NCBI RefSeq assembly: GCF_964340395.1 | Contig: NC_135568.1 | Location: forward strand, 14,688,776 to 14,752,775 | Direction: 5' to 3' | Source: Glandiceps talaboti | Taxonomy: Eukaryota; Hemichordata; Enteropneusta; Spengelidae | DNA: 64,000 nt | Part shown: positions 54,750 to 64,000 of the stretch, piece after piece | Layout of the letters: the number at the start of each line of letters is the position of its first letter | Numbering within the stretch: the first letter of the stretch is position 1 | Notes under the pieces: generated by a model | The model's input: the letters and a program-made list of their open reading frames with translations, nothing else | Told to the model about the DNA's origin: nothing | The model's database searches: none | Made by a program: the position numbers and the translations under genes

Positions 54750-56387
54750 TCAGGTTGTGATTTTTGTTGTCGCCATTATATGTTGTCTGATTTTATTGAT
54801 CATTTTGTATATCCGTGTTTTCTGGGCGTGACTTGTAGGTTGTTGCGTTCGGTATTTGTTTAAGTGTTTGCAAAGTTCTTTCAGGTTTGGGTTGAATTCA
54901 AGGCATCTTTCGATGAATTTTCTTGAGTGTTTCACATCTTCAAGAAATTCTTTTATTGACTTTGGAGAAAACTCCGTGTTTAATGGAGTGTCCGATATGT
55001 CTGAAATGGTGGATTCGTTGTCGTCTGTATCTCTTGTCGATGCATCTAGTGAAAATTCGAGATCTGATGTTAGAAGTGGCGAGTATGAAATACTGTCAGT
55101 ATCTTTCTCTGTACTGACTTGGGTAGCTTGTTCGGTGTCTGATTGGTGGTGGTCACTTGACAATACAGATAATCCTGTAAGTTCGAGTGATGGGGTTGGA
55201 GCTGGATAGGAAGGTGTGCTCCATGAGGCCGCAGGCAGTGAAAAGGATGGTGTGGATGGGAGGGTTGAAGGAGGGGTTCCTACCCTCACTTCATCGTCAT
55301 CAATCTCATTGTCGCTATTTCCGTCTTCTTTATTGTTATGCACTGGTTCAGTTAATAGTTGTGTAGTTTCTTGTTCCGGTACCTGTGTGTTATCGGTATT
55401 TTCAAACTGTTCAACTTGTTCTGTTACTTCTTGTTGTTCAGTTTCGTTGTCAGTGTTATCGTTATGTTCGATTTTGTTTTCATCGATATTGTTTTGTTCG
55501 ATTTCGTGTCCATCGTTACTATTTTGTTCGTTTTCCATTACATTATCATTGTTGTCGTCTTGATCTGGTTCTATTTCTAACATGTTGTAATTGTGCTGTG
55601 TGTTTTCATTGTCGCTGTTTTTGGGTTCGTTGTTCGTTGTATCGGTTGTTTTGGTTCTTGATTTATATGTTACGTGTATCCATCCGTTATCGTTACCTCT
55701 CTGTTCTCCGTCTTGGTTATTATCGCTGACGTTAAGATGATCATTGTTGTTAGTGTTGTTGATATCGGTGTCGTCGTTATTCGTTGTGGGTGGTTGATCA
55801 TGTTGTGGACAATTTCTTTGTATATGTCCTTTTTGTTGACATTTGAAGCATTTCATGTCGTCGGTAGAAAGGTAAACCTTGTAGTATTTTCCTTCAAATT
55901 CTATGTAGGTTTGGCCGCTTATGTCGTTGTTATGGTCGCTACCGAGTAGAATGTATACTTGTCTCCTAAATGATTTGACGTGCTTTAGGGTTTCGATCTT
56001 ACATCCTAAAGGTATTGGACGGACACTGCTTACTACTTTGCCAAAACGTGACAGCTCATGCTCAACAGCTTCATCGGAAATAAAGGGTGGCACACCTGAT
56101 ACAACTATTTTTGTGGCGGGTTTAACAATGGGTTCGACGTGGACATACTGTCCGCTCACCTGTAGTCCGTTTGTGCAGATCGTTTCTACCCATGTAATCG
56201 AGTTGAAGTATATGTGTATGGATCCATTTAGTCTTGAAGCAGTGATTATATTTTGTGGTCCTGTTGTTTCAGCAATGGTTTTCAGATAACTTTCAACGGT
56301 AACGCCATCAAGTGGTTCACATTTGATCCCATGTTTCCTAGTCAGACCGGTGAAAGGTGATACGCGGGTATGGCGGTGGGCAGCCAT
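54750..56387 (-). CDS. LINE ORF1: RRM-like + CCHC nucleic-acid-binding protein
   Basis: 545 aa from ATG at 56387; a GTG six codons upstream also opens the frame but ATG with A at -3 is better. An RRM-like fold is suggested by KIVVSGVPPFISDEAVEHEL. It is followed by a retroviral-type zinc knuckle CFKCQQKGHIQRNC (about residues 180-193), a long Asn/Asp/Glu/Thr-rich linker, a Ser/Pro-rich region, and a conserved-looking C-terminus (SIKEFLEDVKHSRKFIERCL, LKELCKHLNKYR). This layout matches ORF1 of Tx1-type LINEs, an RNA-binding partner of ORF2 in the retroelement RNP. It ends 23 bp before ORF2. Confidence 0.9.
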   Translation of the reverse strand: MAAHRHTRVSPFTGLTRKHGIKCEPLDGVTVESYLKTIAETTGPQNIITASRLNGSIHIYFNSITWVETICTNGLQVSGQYVHVEPIVKPATKIVVSGVPPFISDEAVEHELSRFGKVVSSVRPIPLGCKIETLKHVKSFRRQVYILLGSDHNNDISGQTYIEFEGKYYKVYLSTDDMKCFKCQQKGHIQRNCPQHDQPPTTNNDDTDINNTNNNDHLNVSDNNQDGEQRGNDNGWIHVTYKSRTKTTDTTNNEPKNSDNENTQHNYNMLEIEPDQDDNNDNVMENEQNSNDGHEIEQNNIDENKIEHNDNTDNETEQQEVTEQVEQFENTDNTQVPEQETTQLLTEPVHNNKEDGNSDNEIDDDEVRVGTPPSTLPSTPSFSLPAASWSTPSYPAPTPSLELTGLSVLSSDHHQSDTEQATQVSTEKDTDSISYSPLLTSDLEFSLDASTRDTDDNESTISDISDTPLNTEFSPKSIKEFLEDVKHSRKFIERCLEFNPNLKELCKHLNKYRTQQPTSHAQKTRIYKMINKIRQHIMATTKITT

Positions 56388-56590
56388 ATTGTCTTTGTGT
56401 GCCACCCACGGGCACCGGGATCAAAATCCCAGAAAATCACTGCAATCCTTGGGTATTTACTCCAAAAACGTTGATCTGATCGATGTACAATAACTAAAGA
56501 AAGTCTATTGTAAGGAATATGTGTTGCTTGGGAAAGCGTTAGCGACTAGAACGACTATGCACTGGAGCGTCGTTTTAACACGTCATTCCA

Positions 56591-56597
56591 GTGACAC

Positions 56598-56633
<36 letters not shown>

Positions 56634-56689
56634 ATTTCAACAACAACGTTCACGGACAATATGAGTGATAAAGTGAGATGGTCCTCTCT
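56591..56689. repeat. (ATC)n right of the LINE and duplication junction
   Basis: (CAT)n to 56634, then TTCAACAACAACGTTCACGG to GTGAGATGGT, matching 63067-63112 in unit 3. At about 56685-56690 this switches to TCTCTTTATATGCAAA, which is the left end of unit 2 (42085). Confidence 0.8.
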
Positions 56690-57411
56690 TTATATGCAAA
56701 CAAATGTTGTATGTATGAATCAAGTTCAAAAATATCTTTGTGACACATACGAGTTTCTACAAAAATCCTAAAACATTGTGATTTCACTGTTATTGGAGAG
56801 CTTAGCTGAAACTGGCTGTAATGTCTTGACAATTCGCTCCTTTCCTGGAAACTGTTGCATAACCATTTGCAGTGGTGCGTACACTCATGGCAATTAAAGC
56901 TATTGTTCGAAATGCTGTCTATATGCAATATTCCTCTTGAGTAGGTATTTGTGAACTGAAGTGTTTTGCACTTCATCAAAACATCCGACAAGGGCCAAAT
57001 TTTATTCATTTGTATTTATAATATACGAACATATGTTATCGTATATTTGTAAAAATAATAATAATAATCTCTGTTTATAGTGGATAGTTCCTTACGTTTT
57101 CACAAACTTCCAGTGAGAATCTAACCTCACGTGTTCCGAGTTCATGCAGGAGATGTCCCTACTGTCTCTTATAAATCGAGTGTCCAGTTACACAGCAATA
57201 TAAAGAAACAACAGGTTGATAAAATATTATACATTGGCCTTCAAGCCTGATAATCTGTCAACAATATCTAACATGGAGACGATTTTGTTGTCATGGCGAT
57301 CGACAATTAACACCTGTAGGATGATGCACTTTAATAGCAATATGTCAATTTCTTACTACATTTTTACCTCCCGTAAGGGTACGGGAGGTATTAAAAGGGG
57401 GACGTCTCTTC

Positions 57412-57444
57412 GTGTGTCTGTCTGTCTGTTTGCCTGTCTGCATG

Positions 57445-57513
<69 letters not shown>

Positions 57514-57554
57514 GTGTATGTAAGTGTGTATGTATGTGTGTGTGTGTGTGTGTG
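57412..57554. repeat. (GTCT)n(GT)n microsatellite, unit 3
   Basis: Counterpart of 43044-43160, with a different order of GT and GTCT blocks. Confidence 0.95.
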
Positions 57555-57599
57555 ATTTTCTTAAAAATGGCTGGATCAATTATACTGAAATTCGGTACA

Positions 57600-58258
57600 T
57601 ATAATGTATGGGGTTATGACTAGACTTGATTATTGTTTGAGCGAGATCTGTTCATGTTAATTAAGGAAAATTGCATATCAATGAAATCAACTAATTAAGC
57701 AATATCTTGAGACTGCATTCTTTAATTTCAATATAATTTAGTACATACATTAACCATTAGAAATCGCATATGTCCTATAAAGTTTGTTGATGTACCTTAC
57801 AGCGTTAATGAATAATTTGCATAATTAATTATTTTCTGTAATTAGGCTATATCTTAAGAATATATACTTATTTAAATACTAATATTCCATTAGATATGTT
57901 AACCATAACAAATCGCATATGTCCTATAATGTAACTTACAGTATTAATGAATAATTTGCATAATTAATGATTTTCGGTAATTAGTCTATATCTTAAGACT
58001 GCACACTTCAATTTCAATACGGTTTAGTACATATGTGAAACATAACAGAAATTATAGAAATACGCACCTGTGCTAAGATGTTGTTGATAAGAGGTTTACC
58101 TTTAACGAGTAATTTGAATAATGAACTATCTCAATGAAGCAATATTATGCACTCTTCAAATTTCTTATAATGTGGCAAATACATTAACCTATGTAATAAA
58201 CTATTTAAACGAACGTACTGCAACAGAAGGCAGACACGCGGGCGCTAATGTTTTGATT

Positions 58259-58260
<2 letters not shown>
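57600..58260. other. Duplicated AT-rich segment, unit 3
   Basis: Contains repeated blocks (GAAATCGCATATGTCCTATA, ATTAATGAATAATTTGCATA, GGTAATTAG.CTATATCTTA) two to three times. The same text occurs around 43190-43310. No coding sequence. Confidence 0.6.

Positions 58261-58351
<91 letters not shown>
58261..58351. repeat. (AT)n array, unit 3
   Basis: About 90 bp of uninterrupted AT. Confidence 0.97.
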
Positions 58352-58353
<2 letters not shown>

Positions 58354-58580
58354 ATTTCCAAAGAATTTACACTTCGAAATTTTAAATGAAGACTATTAAT
58401 TACATAATATATAGAAGATGAAAGTACAACATAAACGTATAAAAAAGAACATAATTACAAAAGAAGCATTTATGTACACAGACTCAGCATTTATTCGAGA
58501 AAATCTCTTTATAGCTCTGAAAAGCCTTACACACAAATACATTGGCAAGTTTTCAATATCAACGTCATCCTTGGATCACA

Positions 58581-59640
58581 TTAGACCATTACATTTACAA
58601 GATTAGGATGCAGTACAAAACATTTCGGAATACATTTCGACCTCAGATCATTGTACACTGAACTTTCTAACATGAAATGATACTCATCTTCCACCTTATT
58701 TGTTTTGCACATTTCACAAAATCTAACTCTACAGTCTATACCCTCACGTCTATCAACTTCAATAGCTAATGGTAGCCATGAAGAACGAAAACATGCAAAG
58801 ATTTGAAGAGCTTTAAAATCCCAATTCAAGTGTACATCTCTCTCAACTTCGAGTAAACTCTTAAAGCCCACACACGAACGCATTTTTTTGTTTCTCTGTG
58901 ATATTACACCACCACATTTGCTTGGAAATATCTGAGACCTTTTTTTACAAATTCGGCGAAAAAAATTTCCTTGTTTCCTACTTCCTGACACAACCAAACA
59001 TAACCAAACTCATACGAATAAAGAATATTTTTAACAGAAGATAACCAGTCGCATCTACCCATTGAGTCTAACTTAAACAACATAAGATATACTTGACGAG
59101 GTAATTGATAGGCTGGTAGTTCAATTGATTAGCCAAAAAAATAATGCAACACATAAGTGACCATACAAATATTGGTAAACATTCACACTCTCCCCCACCT
59201 CATTCGTCGCATTTAATGGAAGGCCCAAAACTACCCTACACCCTCTTCGAATATTTCATAACATTGATAGCTCCATATTTCAGAGCCGTACAAGTTAATG
59301 GCCTAATCATAACATTAAACAACATGAAATTGGAAACCACCCATTTTCTTACTAGTATATACAAAATGCTTTGTTTGTTTGATGCTTGGCTAAAGTGGTC
59401 GCAGTCTTACCATTACATTTACCATGACCACCATTTCTGAAAATCAAAATCTTTGTCTTTTCAATGTTTACTTTCATCGCCCCATTTTTGACAAAATTGA
59501 TGTAAAATATTGATTAATCTTTGTAAGTTTACAACAGAATCCGCAAAAATGGTAACATCATCTGCATATAACAATGAAAATAAATTATACATATCTTGGC
59601 ATAATTTGTTGTTTATGTATGTATAATGTAATTGTTATTT
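58581..59640 (-). pseudogene. Decayed LINE ORF2 fragment downstream of GPCR 3
   Basis: Same as the fragment at 43758-44925 but more degraded. The knuckle end (CEMCKTNKVEDEYHFMLESS) has lost its last Cys, and about 90 bp are deleted after GTCGCAGTCTTACC (near 59410). The YADD region at about 59550-59570 is broken. Confidence 0.8.
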
Positions 59641-59661
59641 TTGAAAAGGAAAATATTTTTG

Positions 59662-60888
59662 TCACATCGGATCGCCATTTCGAATACTATCAGATGCAAA
59701 CTGTGTATGAGTTGGGCCATCGAAGGAAATGTCTGGAGATGTTACAGGGGTTGTTAACTTACTCCTGTTTTGTATCCATGATTCGTCATAGTGTTTTGGT
59801 GGACAGGATGTAGTCGGTACAAATCTTCCATCCTCCATTCGCCCTTTACGCGTGTTCTGTATATCTGTATCCGCCGGATAATTCTCTCCTCCAAAATGAG
59901 TTTCAGAGACAGTCTGCATTCTACCGGAAATACGCGTACGGTTGGTATTCTGCGAGGTGGTCGGATTAACTGCGTTTCTCCGCAAACGTATAGGTATATG
60001 CTTCCGAAAACTTTTCGAATTTAAAGTATAAACTATGGGATTCACCATGCTGCCAATGTACAGTAGTGCAAACGTCCCGTTTATGTAGTGAGAGTTCGGC
60101 GTCTTCAACGTGTTGAAATGAAAGAAGTAATATAAGGCCATGGGTATGTAAGACATTACATAGCCCGCAGTTAAAATCATTAATACTTTTAAAGTTGCCA
60201 CGTCCATCCGCCCTATGGCTGAAGTTTCGGATGAGCTCGACTGCTGAAGCCAAGGGGCAATAGAATGATGATGTATTCTTGTTTTTATGGTAATACAAAC
60301 GTGAGACACGAGGATTGGTACAAGGCACAGTAACAGCAGAAGCATTGATGTAAATGTTACTCCTCGGTTTGTAACACTCCTGCCAGTAAGTATGAAACAA
60401 GAAAAGAAGGAGTGTTCGCCGGTGCTTAATTTTACAAACGCCATTGTAATGCCACTGATGTAACTAATTGCGATGAATATTACAATTATACGTTTCATTG
60501 GTTTTCTTGATAGTTTCCCAACAACAGCACACGCCCTTGATATACTCAGTGTTGCTAGCGTGACAATAGTTGTGAGACCAGATGCATTATTCACGAACGT
60601 CTGTAATTTGCACAGGGTCACATAATTATCCGAAAAGTGCAGTGTGTCAACGTTATCTTGTAGTACCTTCACACTGAAGTATAAGCGTATCGGTGAGGCA
60701 ATCATGCATACCGTGAGATCGGCAATAGCTAGAGAAACCAATTGTAGATTGGACGGTGTCCGCATCTTTCGATTGGCCGAGACAATATAACAGACTAGGA
60801 GATTTCCAAGCGAGCCAAAGATGAAAACCACAAGGTAGAGAACACAGCTGACAATTTCACACAGGGTTTCAACCTGAGTGAGATTCAT
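59662..60888 (-). CDS. Class A GPCR, copy 3, intronless
   Basis: 408 aa, ATG at 60888. Same fold and motif set as copies 1 and 2 (Ser-Arg-Ala after TM3; SYIP in TM6; NPIVY). Distinctive changes include Phe in the TM4-loop 2 region (ITMAFVKL), Thr in CITIKT, RMDVATLKVLM in TM6, and a two-residue insertion (TR) in the tail. The frame is intact. It is the closest relative of copy 2, as expected from the head-to-tail duplication. Confidence 0.92.
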   Translation of the reverse strand: MNLTQVETLCEIVSCVLYLVVFIFGSLGNLLVCYIVSANRKMRTPSNLQLVSLAIADLTVCMIASPIRLYFSVKVLQDNVDTLHFSDNYVTLCKLQTFVNNASGLTTIVTLATLSISRACAVVGKLSRKPMKRIIVIFIAISYISGITMAFVKLSTGEHSFFSCFILTGRSVTNRGVTFTSMLLLLLCLVPILVSHVCITIKTRIHHHSIAPWLQQSSSSETSAIGRMDVATLKVLMILTAGYVMSYIPMALYYFFHFNTLKTPNSHYINGTFALLYIGSMVNPIVYTLNSKSFRKHIPIRLRRNAVNPTTSQNTNRTRISGRMQTVSETHFGGENYPADTDIQNTRKGRMEDGRFVPTTSCPPKHYDESWIQNRSKLTTPVTSPDISFDGPTHTQFASDSIRNGDPM

Positions 60889-61250
60889 GGTGGAAGATAA
60901 CGTAATACCACACCAATGCTAAAAGCTAGTCAACCTAAGTCACAATGTTGAGGAAATAAAGTGGTCTGTGGAGGCAGTTGTGAACCACGTGACCCATGGT
61001 GGTTATGTAATAACAATATGTCACATGATCTAGTGATGACATTCAATTGAATTGAACTTTATTTCACCAGGAAATGAGAACATAACATAAACCAATTAAA
61101 TATATACAATAGTATAGTACCTATAATAGATGTTTACAATAAAATTAGTGATAGTATGTTTCTGGTGAGGACCATGTGATATAGTCCAATTACTGGCGCA
61201 TATTTAACGATAAAAATATTGCTGTTGGCAGAACACTAATCTCGATAGCA
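60889..61250 (-). promoter_or_regulatory. Conserved upstream region of GPCR 3
   Basis: One CACGTG (60986-60991); the second site is CACATG (61022-61027), as in copy 2. It is followed by the shared TTGAATTGAACTTTATTTCA tail. Confidence 0.4.
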
Positions 61251-62455
61251 TGTCGGACCAATGATATGATGACGTAATGAAATATCGAGGAAACTGCTAG
61301 GTGCAATTCATACCATACAGCGAAATGCTGGTATAGTTTAGTTCTGGCTTTGTTTGAGTTTAACACTGAGTGGGTTATATATTGGCTTTTTATTTTCTTA
61401 GTTAATGTGATAAAAGACGAAGATTTGAAGTCATTGTATACTCAAAAACAAAGAATGAAAGAAAACAAAAGACATCACACATCAAAAGAAACTTCTGCTT
61501 TCTGCTTTGGTTTCTGTTCTTTTTCGTTGTTTTTATTCATTGCACAGTTAATTGTTCACACATTTTGTGATGTTTGTACTAGAATGTTTGAAAACCACAG
61601 ACAAAATTACGCCTGAAAATACGTATAAACTCGGCTTCTGACCTTTTACATGCCTGATAAAACATGATCCTGGAGATATTAAATATAATGGCAATTTACC
61701 ATCCCTACCTTCCCCCCGGATGAACATTTAATGTTCCACCTAAATCACTATATGATTGGTAGCTCATTAGATAGGATAATAGTGGGTTTCCTTATACCTA
61801 AAAATATGAGTTTCCGATAACACAACCGACCTTAGTTTAAGCCGCTGAGTCTAAACATTGTGTAATACGTATATTTAAAACAAAAAAATAAGAAATACTT
61901 TGTCTTCTTGACCTTTATGCACGTCTGATTTCGTTCCCCAGTGATATCTGTACATATTTCATCAAACTGTCACAAGTGCAGAAGAGATATTCTGAGAGAC
62001 ATTTTGTTTGTTTTTGGGTTGAAGCAATACTTTTCAAAACTAAAATCAATTAGAAAGCTTAAATAAAATAGAACATCTCCCCATCCTACCTACCCTGTTT
62101 TCCGAGGCTATGTTTATCGAAAACTCACAGTTATTTGTTTCGCCTTGTCTGTGTTCGTGATTGTTTTCAACTAATAATACATTCATATGAGAATTCTGAC
62201 GTAAGCCTTCAATAGCTGTGACCCCAAAAATATCGAACACATTAAATCTCTTGATAATATGTAACATTTTGAAAGTCCCGTTCTGTTTAGGGTTAGAATT
62301 TAAGAGTGAAAACGGTTGTCTCGCAGATCTATTAGAAAACGATGATTCCAGATAAAAGAATACTCCGGGGAAACACCGTCTGATCTATTTTGGGTTTTTA
62401 TTATCTTAGCAAATGTGATAAATATTACATCATAATCTTCAACTTTCAAACCTTA
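61251..62455. other. Duplicated non-coding segment, unit 3
   Basis: Aligns with 37260-38490 throughout. The 88-codon plus-strand frame at 61350-61616 is not preserved in units 1 and 2, so I do not call a gene. Confidence 0.7.
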
Positions 62456-63416
62456 CAGTATTTACAAGGGAGGAAGGGCCGGAGGACATCACACATGGCC
62501 TGTTAAGAAAAATATGACCCTCCCCCATTCTCCATTTGTAAAAAGTGACCCTCCCATTTGTTCCATTTTGTAAAAGATGACACTCTCCATGACAATTGCA
62601 TATACTGAACGTTAATCAATATTCTCATTATATGTATATATACAAATTAAATGGGTTTGACTCTGTATTAGAAAGCAATAGTTGTACATATAAAGTGACA
62701 AGTAAAAAAAATGGCTAGTGACATTTCTCTTATAATCATACACAATCTAGTTAGTATCTAAAACCTTCTTTTTCATGTTGTGCATACTCTGTCTGATCTG
62801 GTCACTTGTAAAAGTTCCCTAATATCATTGCCATCATCATCACCTTCACCTTCGGTATTCCCATTATCAGTACTCTAATCTGACTCACTGTTAATACTTG
62901 AGTCAGTACATGTCATGTATTACTGTACGTGTTCTCAATGACATTCAAAACTGAATCATCATCATGATCATCATCATCATCATAATGATCATTACCATGA
63001 TCATGATCATCATGATCATCATCATGATCATCATCATCATCATCACTGTTACCATCACCATCATATTTTAACAACAAGTTCACGGACAATATGAGTGATA
63101 ATGTGAGATGGTACACTCAACAAAATGCATCGTTTTATTAAGCAATTTTCTTACAATATATGTATTTTTATTTTTGTATTTTGGCATGTAAAGTACTCCT
63201 AAAGATAAATGTTGAGTGCTCATCTCACCTTTACATATGAAAACACATAAAACAAATTTGCAAGAATTGAATCTTCAATTTGGTCACAAAACTACGAATT
63301 GTAAAATGTGACCATCCCCCAAATATTGTTATGCAAAATATGACCCTCTCCCAAGAACAGGTTTGTAAAATGTGACCCCGCCCCCGATTCCTCCGCCCCC
63401 CCCCTGTAAAAACTGA
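62456..63416. mobile_element. G/C-rich TIR DNA element (complete copy)
   Basis: About 960 bp. Left CAGTATTTACAAGGGAGG...GGCCGGAGGA; right, inverted, CAGTTTTTACAGGGGGGGGG CGGAGGA. The interior carries several AATATGACCCTCCC / GTGACCCTCCC strings, an (ATC)n tract and a decayed acidic frame (SVLNVIENTYS). Absent from unit 1 at 38490-38530, so it inserted in, or was lost from, one lineage of the duplication. Confidence 0.6.
62940..63066. repeat. (ATC)n array, unit 3 (LINE-free site)
   Basis: ATC units with GATC variants. The unit 2 counterpart is split by the Tx1-like LINE. Confidence 0.95.
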
Positions 63417-63565
63417 AGGTTCCCTTATTCAAGGTTTTTGAAACGATTTGTCAGCGAAATGTGAAAAAGTGTATTACTAACAAAAAACCAAATTAACGTT
63501 GATCAGAAGGTGTTGCACTAAACGGGTAGTGCTCCGCTGGTAATATAACACTAATGCTAACTAAC

Positions 63566-63654
63566 GGTAGAGGGTAATAATAGTAAAGCGCTTTGAGTAC
63601 GGAGTGGGAAAGTACTATATAAGAACCCAACATTATTTTATTATTATTAGAGCC
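63566..63654 (+). mobile_element. Short SINE-like insertion in unit 3
   Basis: GGTAGAGGGTAATAATAGTAAAGCGCTTTG ... GTACTATATAAGAAC ... TTATTATTATTA is inserted between CTAACTAAC and TTTCAATAGAG, which are contiguous in unit 1 (about 38655-38685). AAAGCGCTTTGAG and .CTATATAA resemble conserved SINE tails; the (TTA)n end fits a LINE-mobilised element. Confidence 0.5.
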
Positions 63655-63772
63655 TTTCAATAGAGTCGATTAGCAAAACTGTTTATTGAGCTCTATGAAA
63701 TTGTTTTGATTTGACAGTCAGGTATCATTTTCAACTATTGAAAGTTGAATCTTACACATTTCGGATGAAATG

Positions 63773-64000
63773 TTAACCTATTTTGTAACAGGTGTTCGAT
63801 CTACAATACACCTAATTTCACAGGGAAGATCGCACAATGTCAGAGAAGCTCAACAAGCGAACTTCGTTCGTTTAGTGGAGAGGAGGGGATGTGGCGTCAA
63901 TGCGATTGCTGAACTTCATTTTCACGTTTCTAAATAACCAGATTAACGTTCACGCCTTCAATGATGAAATCTTCTGTATTTGCAACTTAGAAGTTTATAA
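63773..64000. other. End of window, nothing recognised
   Basis: Homology to unit 1 ends at about 63772. No feature seen in the remaining bases. Confidence 0.4.

Larger units (their letters stand above)
50597..56590 (-). mobile_element. Apparently intact Tx1-like LINE inserted in (ATC)n
   Basis: About 6.0 kb with sense on the minus strand: 5' UTR (56590-56388), ORF1 (56387-54750), a 23-bp gap, ORF2 (54726-50821), and a 3' UTR ending with AATAAA at about 50610. Both ORFs are open and full-length. (ATC)n flanks both sides (50489-50596 and 56595-56634). The equivalent place in unit 3 (about 62940-63066) is an uninterrupted (ATC)n, so the insertion came after the duplication. Tx1-clade elements with microsatellite or RNA-gene targets are known. 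Confidence 0.85.
42085..56690. repeat. Segmental duplication, unit 2 (with later insertions)
   Basis: Left flank 42085-43200 matches 56690-57590. The LINE relic plus GPCR match 58360-60888. The right flank to 56685 matches 60889-63115. Unit 2 carries three changes not in unit 3: the LINE fragment at 47211-49770, the Tx1-like LINE at 50597-56590, and length changes in microsatellites. Confidence 0.85.
56690..63772. repeat. Segmental duplication, unit 3
   Basis: Left flank as 42085-43200, then (AT)n, LINE relic, GPCR 3, conserved upstream block, non-coding segment and TIR element. Beyond 63427 it aligns with unit 1 (38545-38795), apart from a 90-bp insertion at 63566-63654. Confidence 0.85.

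Noticed and set aside
54856-56289. Plus-strand frames over the LINE ORF1
   Set aside because: They are shadows of ORF1, caused by its low-complexity linker and codon bias.
61350-61616. 88-codon plus-strand frame in unit 3
   Set aside because: The homologous sequence in unit 2 has an in-frame stop and in unit 1 a different frame, so it is not under coding constraint.

Overview
This is a eukaryotic, animal-type genomic segment. It is AT-rich, its genes are split into small exons with GT/AG junctions, and it has long introns, many microsatellites and several classes of retro- and DNA transposons. The mix (an SLC24/NCKX exchanger, a C2H2 zinc-finger regulator, a lineage-expanded intronless rhodopsin-class GPCR, Tx1-like and jockey/CR1-like LINEs) fits a marine invertebrate bilaterian. 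I cannot name the species. No tRNA, rRNA, CRISPR or bacterial-type operon was seen.

Layout. (1) 0-3.5 kb: mostly intergenic, with one weak candidate minus-strand first exon (626-675), a 0.4-kb tetranucleotide array and a 411-bp terminal-inverted-repeat element. (2) 3.5-12.5 kb, plus strand: a five-exon gene for a protein with three AT-hooks and 11 C2H2 fingers. It has two alternative starts, and its last coding bases lie in a degenerate tandem repeat that continues downstream. (3) 12.5-18.9 kb: intergenic, filled with three kinds of degenerate tandem repeat. (4) 18.9-29.6 kb, plus strand: a nine-exon K+-dependent Na+/Ca2+ exchanger (SLC24/NCKX family), reconstructed in frame from exon to exon (548 aa), with both alpha repeats. 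Glu replaces the usual Asp at the residue linked to K+ dependence. (5) 29.6-34.8 kb: intergenic, with LINE tails. (6) 34.8-64 kb: three tandem copies of a segment carrying an intronless class A GPCR on the minus strand (405, 406 and 408 aa), each followed by the same decayed LINE ORF2 fragment. Copies 2 and 3 form a clean head-to-tail duplication with a junction near 56.69 kb. Copy 2 was later invaded by an apparently intact two-ORF Tx1-like LINE (50.6-56.6 kb), which sits inside an (ATC)n microsatellite, and it carries a 3'-truncated LINE fragment (47.2-49.8 kb).

The unrelated genes show no operon-like logic. The zinc-finger protein is presumably nuclear and DNA-binding, the exchanger is a membrane Ca2+ extruder, and the GPCR array is a young receptor expansion. 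The most notable items are the intact LINE in its microsatellite, the young GPCR tandem array with altered class A motifs, and the Asp-to-Glu change in the NCKX ion site.
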